Made by a program: the position numbers and the translations under genes. The notes under the pieces were generated by a model. It was not told the origin of the DNA and ran no database searches. It saw only the letters and a list, made by a program, of their open reading frames with translations. A DNA stretch of 64,000 nucleotides from Pomacea canaliculata (lineage: Eukaryota > Mollusca > Gastropoda > Architaenioglossa > Ampullariidae), in contig NC_037602.1 in assembly GCF_003073045.1 (NCBI RefSeq), positions 1,612,001-1,676,000 of the forward strand, given 5' to 3'. Of this stretch, positions 11,096-21,968 are shown one piece after another; the stretch's first letter is position 1; each line of letters opens with the position of its first letter.

Positions 11096-13660
11096 ATTGT
11101 TCCAGTGATGTATCCTTGTGCTGCTGTTCTCCCAGATGTCTTTTTCAATCTCTTTTATTATATTTTTCCAGGGAATAAAAAGTTTGGTCCTGACCGCTGT
11201 AGTCTTGCTGGTCATCAGTACAGGTAATCCAAACTGACCTTTAACCTTCTTGTAAGAGGACAATGAATATTGTTGTGATTGTAATATCAAACGTGTCACA
11301 TTAAAGTACAATAAGATGCTAGTCTCACAGTAGTGTTTATAGTCAAACCCGCCAGTTGACCGAATGGAGGGAGGCCCCGGAATGTGACTGAAGCCACCCC
11401 ACACCTTGTAGAAGGTTGCTGAGACTGAGTGTCGCCGTGATAATTTCCGACAGTCAGCCTTTCTGTGTCGGTGTCTCTGTGTTCAGATCCCACAACATCT
11501 GAAGAGCAAAGTGCGGATGAAATTGTCAAGAAAATAGAAAATGACTTCTGGCGATGGCGCCTGCAGGACGCCCCGGAGTTCGCCAGTCAAGTGGGGGACA
11601 CCTCCTACAACGACATCCTCGAGTCCTTCAACGTTTCTGTCTACCAGACTCGCAAGGTACTGTGTTGTTTACAGTGTTGTTTACTACACTCGCAAGGTAC
11701 TGTGTTGTTTACACAAGGTACTGTGTTGTTGTGTTGTTTACAGACTCGCAAGGTACTGTGTTGTTTACTGTGTTGTTTACAGAATCGCAAGGTACTGTGT
11801 TGTTTACAGTGTTGTTTACTACACTCGCAAGGTACTGTGTTGTTTACACAAGGTACTGTGTTGTTTACAGTGCTGTTTACTAGACTCGCAAGGTACTGTG
11901 TTGTTTACAGTGTTGTTTACTACACTCGCAAGGTACTGTGTTGTTTACAGTGTTCTTTACTAGACTCGCAAGGTACTGTGTTGTTTACAGTGTTGTTTAC
12001 TACACTCCCAAGGTACTGTGTTGTTTACAGACTCACAAGGTATCATGTTGTTTACCAGATTCAAAAGGTATTGTGTCGTTTCTGAAACTTTCCAGTTGTT
12101 AATGTTCTTTTCTGAAAAACATTTGCGAATCTCACGTGCGCTCGGTGCTAACTCCCTCATCGTTCGTCGACTTGTGTTGTGCACTGACGAAATATGAGTA
12201 CGTGACTGAGTTTAAATGTTAATTTATGAACCTCAATGTTGATGTTACAAAAGTTATGTTTGAAGAATGGACACGATGTATAATTATCCATAATATTTAT
12301 AAATGGCTGGCAAAGCAGTGACTGACGAAGCTGAACAGTTCATGCACACACAGAGATCACGTGACTGAACTATAAATAGCCACACGTCATCGCTATTCTC
12401 TGAGAGACATGCCAGGTGACAAGTGACATCTTTGTGACAGGACAAGGTCAGTGAGTTCATGGACAGACTTGGAGAAGTGAACAGCAGTTCTCTGAGCACA
12501 GGTGGCGCTGTGGACTTTGTCCTCCTCAGTCGACATCTCCAGACGTTTCTCGATGGCGCCGCCTTTGACATGTAAGTACACAGTTTTATATATACATGTA
12601 TATTATAAGACTACAGCAATAGATCAGGTGCAAAAGAAAGGTAAACGAGATTTGTATGGTAGCTTCTTGTACCTTGAATGTTAGTGAGGTGCATCTGAAG
12701 CGTTACTAGAAGACCGGACAGGTGAAAAGATGTGTAAATGCGACCTGATCTACTCACAACCTCGATTCGCCCATTGTAGAATTACTCAGTTGTTCTTCAT
12801 CCTTGTGTACACTCATCAAATGTTTTCATTGCAGATGTAACTCACAATGTCGACTCAATTTGTCCCAATGCTTCTAAATGTAGTACTGATTCTAAATCCC
12901 ACTAACAAATGTTTTGACTGCTTGCAAGTACCAGTCCAAACAAAGTACTGATACTTCTAAACTGTTTGTCCTCCATATTTTGTTCAAACACCTGGAGAAT
13001 CCACACTCCCATGTACAACTATTGTATTCCTTACGGTTGAAGATAAATGTCATTAATGTATGTCGCTTTAATCCGCCTGTTGCCAACTAGGTATCAGGCT
13101 GTTAACCCCGTCAACTTCATGGAAGGTGTCACCGCAGACCCCGGAGGCTTTCAACTGTACCTGACCTTCTCCACCATTGACGACTTCCACAACTACACCC
13201 AGAGGCTGAGCCTCCTACCCAAGCAGGTGAGGCGCCTAAATGTTACATGATGATAGAAGAATGAGTGTGAGCAGATGACGAAGATAAGACAATACAATTG
13301 TCAAACAAAGATCTGAAAATAGACGAGATGATGGACAGCAGAAAATACGGATGGCACTGATCACTCATGGCTATACAGCCACTCCGACACAGTACAGGTG
13401 AAGAGCTTTCATCGACATTTGAAGCTTTTTATTTTAAAATCCCATGAAAGACAGACAAGCAGTGTCGTAAACAAATATTTACATCTGTTGCAGATTGATG
13501 AAAAAATTGAGTTGATGAGAATCTCAATAAAACTGAGGCACACACTGCACAATGTGTCTGTGGTAAGTGTGATGTCTGTGATCCTATTGTTGTTGTTTAT
13601 TGTTTATTAAGTGTGAGTGCTAGCATGATGGATGATGATGATGATGATTGATGATGATTG

Positions 13661-13722
<62 letters not shown>

Positions 13723-16700
13723 ATTATTATGATGATTGTTGTAGGAGGGTGTCTTGCCACAGATCGACCAAATTCTGTCAGTGGACGACACGCAGTCGCC
13801 GTTCTATGTTCCTGCCTTCACGACGAAGCTGAACGAGTCCGATGTCTCAGACGATATCAAGTAAGTACAGTATGTTCCTGCACATTGTTCCTCATCTTTC
13901 TTACAACATCGTGGCTGACACAAAAACAAGTTACAACATTAGTAGATTGTGGTGTTCGTGGAATACGGTCGTTTGTGGTTGGCAGTAGAGTCAACAACAA
14001 TATTTTTGCTGTTGAGGTTGATGAAGCAGCTGGAAAACATCAAGAGTTGTAAACAGCCTAAACACTTAACTAACCGTGTAAATAAAGTGTCGACATCAAA
14101 TGAAGCAGATACCTATTACAAAAAAGATTGAATTCATGTCCAGGTATCGACACTAGAAGCTGGAATAGTTGTCTACTTTCTAACATCACTAACTCAGCTA
14201 CAGACAGTCTCAGTGGTCAGTGTGTTGTTGATGTTGTTGTTGTTGTCACAGGGAGACAGTGAGGACCAGGGCTCTCGCAGCTCTTGGCCATGTCAAGGAG
14301 GCTCTGAGACGACTGAAGACGTTTCTGGAAGACGAGTACATGCCCAACACGCGCACCACGTGGGGGGTAGGGGGACTGGCCAACGGCACGGCGCTGTACG
14401 AGCAGTGTCTGCGCTACCACACCAGCACCGACATGACCCCACAACAGGTTCACGACCTCGGCCTCAGCGAGATGGCGCGCATCCAGACCAACATGCAGGC
14501 CGTGAGTGCAGCCCTCCTACCCGGGGTGCTCTCCTCTTGTTGCCCAGTGAACCTGACAGTGCGCGTGAGAGAGAGAGAGAGCTCCTTAACGGTTTCTCCT
14601 TCCATCCAACATTAAAAATCACATTGTGTGACAGGCGTGACCTTTACTTTGTTTTAGGCTCTCGACAGACTCGGTGTCAATGGAACCCTCCAGGAGTTTT
14701 ACAAGAGCGTTCGCCGAGATCCTCACTTCTACAAGAACACTTCGGCAAGTAGCAGCTTGATGTTTGTAAACAGTGTGTGGATGGGGCGGCGCTGATGTTG
14801 CACACCATCAACATATTTAGTGCTTCAACACAATGTTGGAGATCGTTTCTATGTCTATATAAATATATATTTACAATTTGTCTTACTTATTTTCTACTTG
14901 TTTTCTCTCTACTGCTCAAAATTTGAGGATTCTTTTCAGAATCGCTGATGACATACTTTCATGCTGTGTAGGAGGAGCTCTTACAAATGTTTGAGGACTA
15001 CATCGCTGAAGCCAGCTCTAAACTGTCTTCTCTCTTCAAAAACATTCCAGACTATCCTCTGAGGTCAGAATTCAAAATCCTCTCTTACATGCATGACAAA
15101 TTAGGGAGATAGGACATACTAGCATAGCGATTTGTCATTTCTTTTTATTTGTATTAATTACTTAATTACAAACTACACTTAAGACACATTAACAGGAATG
15201 CTAAATAGTTTCAAGGAGTCACCTGCCACCATGCTTCATGTCCTCGTGCGGAAGACATCAGCTTGTCCAGCTCTGGGTTGCGGAGCAAAGTTTTCCAGCA
15301 ACTAATGACCAAAAGGTGGATTGTGGGGACTCGGAGGACACTAGTGAAGACAGGATGGGTTGTACACGGTGTCAAACTGTTAGCACCCGGGCAAAACTAC
15401 AGATTCGCCCAACACACCAGCTCAGTTTTACAAAGACAGTTATTTTGTACGGCTCAAAAACAATAAAAGATGAAAACATTCCCCATTTTTAGCTTAGAGA
15501 AAGTGAAGAGTGAAGTGGTAGAACCAATCAGCTTCTGACTGTTATAATTTACCTATTTACGTGTTATCATTGTTTTATCATTTATTATAAACTCTTGTTT
15601 CGTTATCAAAGGACTTTTGCTTGCCTCCACATTTCAGAGTTCTCCCTCTTCCCTACGATGGACCAAATCTTTATCAAAGTGGATCTCAAGATGGCACAGT
15701 GCCGGGTACATTTTATGCAAATGTCATGAATCCTGCCAGCAGGTGAGCTTACATCACTCTTGTACCTACTTGATAGAACTTGTGGATCGTACATCAACCA
15801 CCGCTTGGTAGCTCCGAGGGTGGGTGGACCTTAGTATTGTCAACAGGAGTAGCAATATGTGCAAAACAGTCAATTCTTGCTGTGCTCATCTGCGTGTTAT
15901 AATTATTTTATCTGCTGATCCGTGTGCCTACTGACACTATTTGTCTAACCATTGACACTGTTTGTTGTTCTCAACCAGTCCTACCATCAGCATGATGTCC
16001 CTCACTCTTCACGAAACGCTACCAGGACACCACTTGCAGGTGAACACATCTGTCTGAGCCCTACAACCACCCGTTAAACACCGACATACAGACGGGTGTA
16101 CACACTCACATGCGCGAACACACACACGCACATATATATATACACGCACACACATACATATGCAACTAATGCTTGTCTGTAAAATAATGTGCTGCTCCAT
16201 GATAGTTTGATAACAATCACAAAGACATCGAAAGACTTGGTTGTCAGCTCTATGCCGGGTACAGACCTGTACACACTGTGCTTTGTGTTCCACTCCTCAG
16301 ACTATCTACTCGTTCACCGCCAATCTCCCTCCCTACCGAGCTTTCACTGACAACAGCAACTACTACAGGATGCCGGCCACCTTCCCCATCAACACGGCCT
16401 ACATCGAGGTCAGAGTTCACACGGTGACAGGGTATCCCCTGTACCTTTGTTACACACTTGAGTACATGTCTGGGTGAGCATGGAATCATGGAATGTACCT
16501 CCCAGCTTTCCGGATAACTTGAGCTTTAAGGAGAACTTTAGTCGGGAGAAATCACTGACAGAGAACTTTAGGGAATATGTAGCAGGACTGTGTTGTTTGA
16601 GGGTGGTGGGAAAGCTGTGCATGTTGTCTGCTAATTTATTGTATTGATGTTGTCTTCTAATATCCGGGTAATCCCGTGTTACTGTAATAATCAGGGTGTG

Positions 16701-18134
16701 TACTTCATCCATCACAGGGCTGGGGGCTGTACGCGGAGTTCCTTGGCGAGGAGATGGGCGTGTACACTGACGACTACATGCTGTATGTGAACACGTCTGT
16801 TCATAGTAGTTCAACCTCTTTATAAGTCAGATTGTTGTCACACTGGGTGTTCCTTTCCTTGAATGAACAAAGTTTGTTTTCATGGCACAGAGTTCTGGTT
16901 TTTAAAAATAAGATTTCGGTGTTCTTTTAAAGTTTCTTCCTTCAGTGTTTCATTTGATTAGATGGTCACTATACATGATGTGCAAGCTCGCCAGTTTCCC
17001 GGTATGTGTAGTAACAAACCGTCACAGACAGAATGTCTCAGTACTGTAACCGTCTCTACTGTCCCCTCACCACTCTACACACCTGTTGTAGTCATACAAA
17101 CAGAGACTGTGTCCTGTGTAACAAAGTCCAGTATCAAAGTGTGTTCATGCTGTTTGTGTTTCAGGATGGGGCGCTACTCCGATGAAATATTCCGTGCTGT
17201 GCGGCTTGTGGTGGACACAGGGCTTCACTACTTCGGGTAGGTCGTCCTTCTTGTACCGGCTTTACAGGTGTACTCGTGTATATGGTTCATGCTTTGCTAG
17301 TCATCGACATGCCTCCTGCATCATAAACACTCACACATCTTCTTGTGAAGAAGACTGCCTCTCTCCAAGTCTTTGTTCCTGGTATTGTCGAGGTGATAAT
17401 AATAATTTTTTTCTTTATGTTGCCAAGTTGGGAGCGCCAGCGGGCCATTGAGTTCATGCTCAACAACACGGCCAAGTCTCGCCAGACGGCAGAGATGGAG
17501 ATCAACCGTTACCTGACGTGGCCGGGCCAGGCCACCGCCTACAAGATCGGTGAGATCAAGCTGAGAGACCTCAGGAACAAAGCCACTGCCGCCCTAGGTA
17601 CTCACTTCCATTGTATCCATTGGTCCTGTCTCACTCACATATGACTCACTCACTCTGAGGACATCTCTGACTCTCAGCTGATTTCTGTCCTTTGCGCAGA
17701 AAATAAAAAATAATTAGAGTAGTTAGGCAAATCGTATGAAAAGAAAATGAAATAAAAAATCAGGTTCAAATGCTTCTTGAACTTTGCAAGGAACCAGAGG
17801 AAGCAAAATAAATAAATAAATAAATAAAATAAATAAAATAAAAATCATTGTCGTCGTTATCAGAAACATTGTTATCATTTCTTTAACAACGAATTTTTGA
17901 ATCTGCTGTTGCTGTTTGTCAGGTGACCACTTTGACATTCGCGATTTCCATTCACTGATTTTGGAGAATGGCAAGATGCCGCTGGACCTTCTGGAGCAGC
18001 TTGTGGATGAATGGATCGCCTCTCACCCAACTTCCGGTGGAACTTGGCTGTCTGGAGCGTGGTGGAGCAAACCTCTGTTGTGGTCGACTTTAGTTTGTTG
18101 GAGTGTAAAGGAACTGAGTGGACAGTTCTTCTGA
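10882..18134 (+). CDS. DUF885-family predicted secreted zinc metallopeptidase, copy 2 (complete)
   Basis: Seventeen exons join in phase to 633 aa: 10882-10887, 11172-11223, 11487-11656, 12441-12571, 13091-13226, 13494-13562, 13745-13860, 14252-14501, 14658-14744, 14972-15063, 15638-15742, 15979-16039, 16301-16408, 16718-16782, 17165-17236, 17428-17597, 17923-18134. The start was chosen because ATGGAA plus the 52-nt exon gives MEGIKSLVLTAVVLLVIST, a clear signal peptide, in phase with exon 3. HETLPGHH falls at residues 416-423, GWGLYAEFLGEE from 462 and YLTWPGQA at 535-542. Inference: a secreted or lumenal peptidase with zinc bound by the two motif His and a downstream Glu, probably E468. The intron after 14744 has a GC donor. 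The exon-3 donor is repeated about 15 times in the following intron. Exons 8 and 13-15 are almost identical to copy 1, while exon 9 is much less so. Confidence 0.92.
11642..12085 (+). repeat. Expanded splice-donor minisatellite in copy 2 intron 3
   Basis: About 15 units begin at the real exon 3 end (CAGACTCGCAAG, then gtactgtgttgtttac). Most units contain CTCGCAAGGTACTG and TTGTTTACAG, that is, a donor and an acceptor-like AG after a T-rich stretch. Units vary (ACTACACTCG, ACTAGACTCG, ACAAGG) and the last few decay. The array stays open in all three forward frames for long stretches. That reflects its composition and is not evidence of coding. Confidence 0.92.
13629..13740. repeat. GATG/GATT microsatellite just before copy 2 exon 7
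   Basis: GATGATG-type repeats pass into a pure GATT tetranucleotide run of roughly 14 units. The run ends only a few bases before the acceptor at 13744, so it occupies the place of the branch point and pyrimidine tract. The same intron of copy 1 (around 2534-2560) has a shorter ATG-rich version. Confidence 0.9.
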
Positions 18135-18813
18135 AAAGCAGGCCTGACGAGAGGGGGGGACAGGGTCTGGTGTACCCGGGCCCGCGGCTGTCAAGGGGGC
18201 CCGGCCTTGGTCAGTGGATTTTTTTTTTTTCTTCTTCTCCTTTTCTTTTTCTTTTAAAGAAAGGTCTAAGGACAAAACACCCAAGCATTACACATGCAGA
18301 AGTTGAGTTTGAGTGTAGATATTGAGATTCGAATTATAAACATACATTATATACTGGGAAAATAATTTACGTTTACAAGTACAAGGGGCCCGGAGAGGTC
18401 GTCTGTCCCGGGGCCCGGGCTGGCTCTCGGCGGCCCTGCTGAAAAGTCTAGTAAAATCCTCAAACATGTTGATGTTCGTTATCACTTCGTTTGCCAATCT
18501 ATTTAGTTAGCTTTTTTTGAAAAGATAAATGTAAACGGATAATTTTTTCACAAAGCTTCTCCCCCAGAAAAACAACAAATTTCATAAAAACTTGGATTTG
18601 TACAAAAAGTAGTGGGCAATACAGACGATGTTACTTTATGAGAGGTGTTACTTGCATCCCTGTGCATTAAACACGACATACTTATATAACCATATGTATA
18701 GTCAGAAGAAGAAATTAGTTAACATGCTAGAGGATTTGTACGTGTTTGTGTGTCTGTACAGTCACAATGTCGGCGGTTGTAGCTGTGAAGGAAAACTGCA
18801 ATTTTTAGGAGTC

Positions 18814-18819
18814 AATAAA
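18814..18819 (+). terminator. Possible polyadenylation signal of copy 2
   Basis: AATAAA lies 680 bp after the stop codon, the first clear canonical signal seen downstream in the sense orientation. The 3' UTR length is therefore inferred only. Confidence 0.35.
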
Positions 18820-19479
18820 AACTCAGTGTAAGATGCTATTTCCGAAACTCTGGGTGAATATGTCACTGCTGTCCACATCACCGTCAACAACATCATTATG
18901 TACAGAAAGATCTTGGAGTTGTGAGGTCGTGTCTGTACATAAATACCCTTAATTACAATATGATCTCAACTCTCCAACTGGCTGAGGTCTTGTCGTCAAG
19001 GCTCCATTACAGTCTTGACCTCTGTGTTCCGTGACAACTGACATGTTTGTAGACATGCATCTCGAGAACGGAGGATGTACATTCTTTAGGTTCTGAAAAT
19101 AACCCCATACACTGGCAGTCATTAGATAAAAAGCTTGCACCCCAGCAGATCTTTAAGTTCACCCACATCAGATTTATCCCAGGCAGCGACTGTGTCACGT
19201 GACTACATCACACACCGATGCGACTGTTGGCCGACAGGTGGGCGATGAGGACGACAGCTGCTGGTATTGCATCACCATTACTGTTACTTGCACGGTTATC
19301 TTTCCAGTAACTTTATGGCTCTGCCATTGTAATAATAATTTCTATTTACTTATAAATATTTTATTTTGTAAGCCATTTGTCTCATGTAACAGAGAAATAA
19401 AAATAATGCATGCATTCGTGGGTACGTGTGTGCGTGTGTGTCCGCGGACTCGTGAATAGACATGTCCAGGAGACGAATA

Positions 19480-21200
19480 GACAAATCAGGGAGGTGACTA
19501 GACAAGTCAGGGAGGCTCTGGGACGACTGAAGACGTTTCTGGAGGAAGAGTACACGGCGAACACACGCATCACGTGGGGGGTAGGGGGACTACCCAACGG
19601 CACCGATGGTTGTTTGACTACATTGAAACTGTTCACTACAAACAAAGTATTTTAACTATGGCCGTGTCTAGCATCAATCATAACAGAGATGACTGACTTT
19701 AGCAATGAAAGGATAAAAGGAAAGAAGAGGCACAGAAGTGTTCCTTTATTTGTTCTTCCTTCTCTCAGTTGCTGGGTAACAAGCTGTCTCTAGCTACAGG
19801 TGTAGAGATGAAGACTTTTAGATTGTGACAAACCTGAGGGGCCTGACACTAACCTGAGTGACCCTCCTTGTCTTCATACGCTCGTCAGCTCAGACTTGAC
19901 CCTCGCCCCCCATACACACACTACACACACACTCATGAACATTATCATGATCACACTGCCAACACGTGTCTTGCGTGTGCGTTTGCTTGTAAGTCACAGA
20001 CGGGGGCCATCCGACTCGTCGTGCTTCTCTGTTTCATCTTGAGGTTTATTTTATATTTTATTTCACGGATTCCAAGTTCACCCGCTATCGGCGACACATC
20101 ACCTACAAGCAGTCCTCTGTCTGTCATTCTGCCAGCACTTTCACACACATCATGTCTTGGCCAGCTCAACATTTTTCCACACAAACATGTGTTTATCTCG
20201 CTATGTTATTACATGTAAACATGACATAAACAACAGTTTACTTTCCCATCAGGCTACGCGCCGGGACCACGTGACTGGATGTGCAGGCAGGACTTTCTCG
20301 TGTCTGTCCTCAGACTGCTGTAGCAGTTGTGGTGGTAGTGGTAGAAGTAGTATCATGGCTGTTGTTTTACTTTGATGTGCGAGTCTTGTGAGATAATGTG
20401 TCCATCATCAGCTGGCAACGAGAACGGGCGATTGAGTTTATTGTCAACAACACAACAAGACAACAAAGTGCCGCCATGCTGCTGACGTGGACAGACCGGA
20501 ACCTGACATGGCGGACACGCCACTGTCTACAACATCAACGACATCAAGCTGCGGCAACTCAGGAAAAAAAAAAAAAACAATCGCCCTCGTTATTCACTCA
20601 TTTCTACTCAGGACCCTCGTCTGTTGCCCACGAGTTTCTCCTGCAACGCTTTACACGTTTGAACTGATCCTCCGCTTTGCCAACGGTTGCTCTATTCCTG
20701 CGCTAGCAGTAGTAGTAATAGTAAGAGTAGAGTAGTAGTAATAGCAGGAGGAGTATAGTGAAAGTAGAAGCAGTAGAGTAGAAGTAATAACAGAAGCAGT
20801 AAAGCAGTAAGAGTAACAATGGAGGACGGACTTGCAGGATCCCACATCCGGTGTAGTTACCTGGAATGACAAAAGCAGAATGTACGACAGTAGAAACAAA
20901 AAGGATTCTCAATAAACAAATTTCATAAAAATAAATAACTTGAAAACATTAGCAACATAATGAAGTCACCTACATAACTCAAAGACACAGTCATCTGTAC
21001 CGACATTTTTACGATTTTCTCGCACATTCAATGAACCATCGGATGCTATTTTTAGCTGACAGCTTTGACATTCGCGACTTCCGCTCTGTGACTGTGGAGG
21101 ATGGCAGGTGCCTGTGGACCTCCTGCAGCAGGTTGTCGACAGATGGATCGTCTCTCGACAATTCTCACCTTCCGTGGCCAGTGGAGCGGCACTTCATGTT
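19480..21200 (+). pseudogene. DUF885 copy 3, decayed fragment
   Basis: Three exon relics stand in the order and orientation of the other copies. Exon 8 (about 19481-19605) encodes EALGRLKTFLEEEYTANTR and TWGVGGLPNGT, then breaks off before the YEQCLRYHTS part. Exon 16 (about 20412-20563) encodes WQRERAIEFIVNNT, then goes out of frame before the WPGQA motif. Exon 17 (about 21056-21180) encodes SFDIRDFRS and loses one base near GATGGCAGG, so the LLQQVVDRWI part shifts frame. Exons 9-15, including the HExxxGH exon, are absent. The relics still have splice-like AGs in front of exons 16 and 17. It lies between live copies 2 and 4. Confidence 0.85.
20700..20815. repeat. AGT-rich imperfect trinucleotide repeat
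   Basis: An interrupted run of AGT/AGC/AGA triplets lies inside the pseudogene region between the exon 16 and exon 17 relics. It gives spurious Y/S/C-rich frames on the minus strand. Confidence 0.8.
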
Positions 21201-21845
21201 TCCGGTGTAATGAAGCTTCTTTCTAAGTTTGCTGGAAGAAAAATGTTTTTGTTTATTTCATTTTGAGAGACAGAAGATACAAAAGAGGTAAAGAAGGCAA
21301 ATTACAAAATGTAATCTAAACGGTGCAATGAAATGAGTGAAGATCGCAAAATTTGCACATTTGTGTGAGTTGGTATTAGCGGCGTGTTTGTGTGTGTGTG
21401 CGTGCGTGTGTGCGTGCGTGCGTGTGTGTTTGTTTGTGTGTGTGTTTGTGTGTTTTCTCCGAGTGTTACAACATTTTCCGTTTTCTCCAATGACGGGGTA
21501 GCCATAGGTTACTTCCGCTGAAAATCTGAAAGAAATTCTTGTTTTCTTCTCTTAGTTTTGAAGATACAGGCCTAAATACACCTGACTATGTACAGGTGAA
21601 GGTCCACAGCACAGGAATGTACAACTGTACAAGTATACCTGACGTTGTCAAGGCTACAGCTGGGATCACGTGCTAATCACGTTTCGCCGACGTTATGGCG
21701 TTACGGGTAAGAAGTGATTCTATTCATGATGTTTGTAGACATGTCTTTTATAACAGAGACTGTAGGACAGAGTGTCTTGTAGTTACTTCAGAATTCTCCT
21801 CTCTGGTTTCTCCCTCACATCATTGGATCAGCGCCTGTCACAAGG

Positions 21846-21968
21846 GAAGGTTGGCTGTTCTGGGTTCAGCTCTCGTGTCGGGCACTCCTTTATTTCTCTC
21901 CATGTTCACAGGGCTGACTGCCATGTCATGCTATAGCCTTATCTTACTGCTGACTCGGCGTAAAACAC
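21846..21968 (+). repeat. SINE-like dispersed repeat, copy a
   Basis: A segment of about 123 bp matches 33528-33655: both begin GAAGGTTGGCTGT, share GGGTTCAGCTCTCGT and TCGGGCA, then ACAGGGCTG and CATG, and end ACTCGGCGTAAAACAC or CTCGGCGTAAAACAC. GGGTTCAGCTCTC resembles a degenerate tRNA-type B box, which suggests a tRNA-derived SINE. No A box or target duplication was identified. Confidence 0.55.

Noticed and set aside
11465-12085. Single 206-residue open frame through the copy 2 minisatellite
   Set aside because: Only the first 56 codons after the acceptor are conserved exon. The remainder is repeat with a real donor at 11656/11657, and the downstream exon 12441-12571 joins in phase there.
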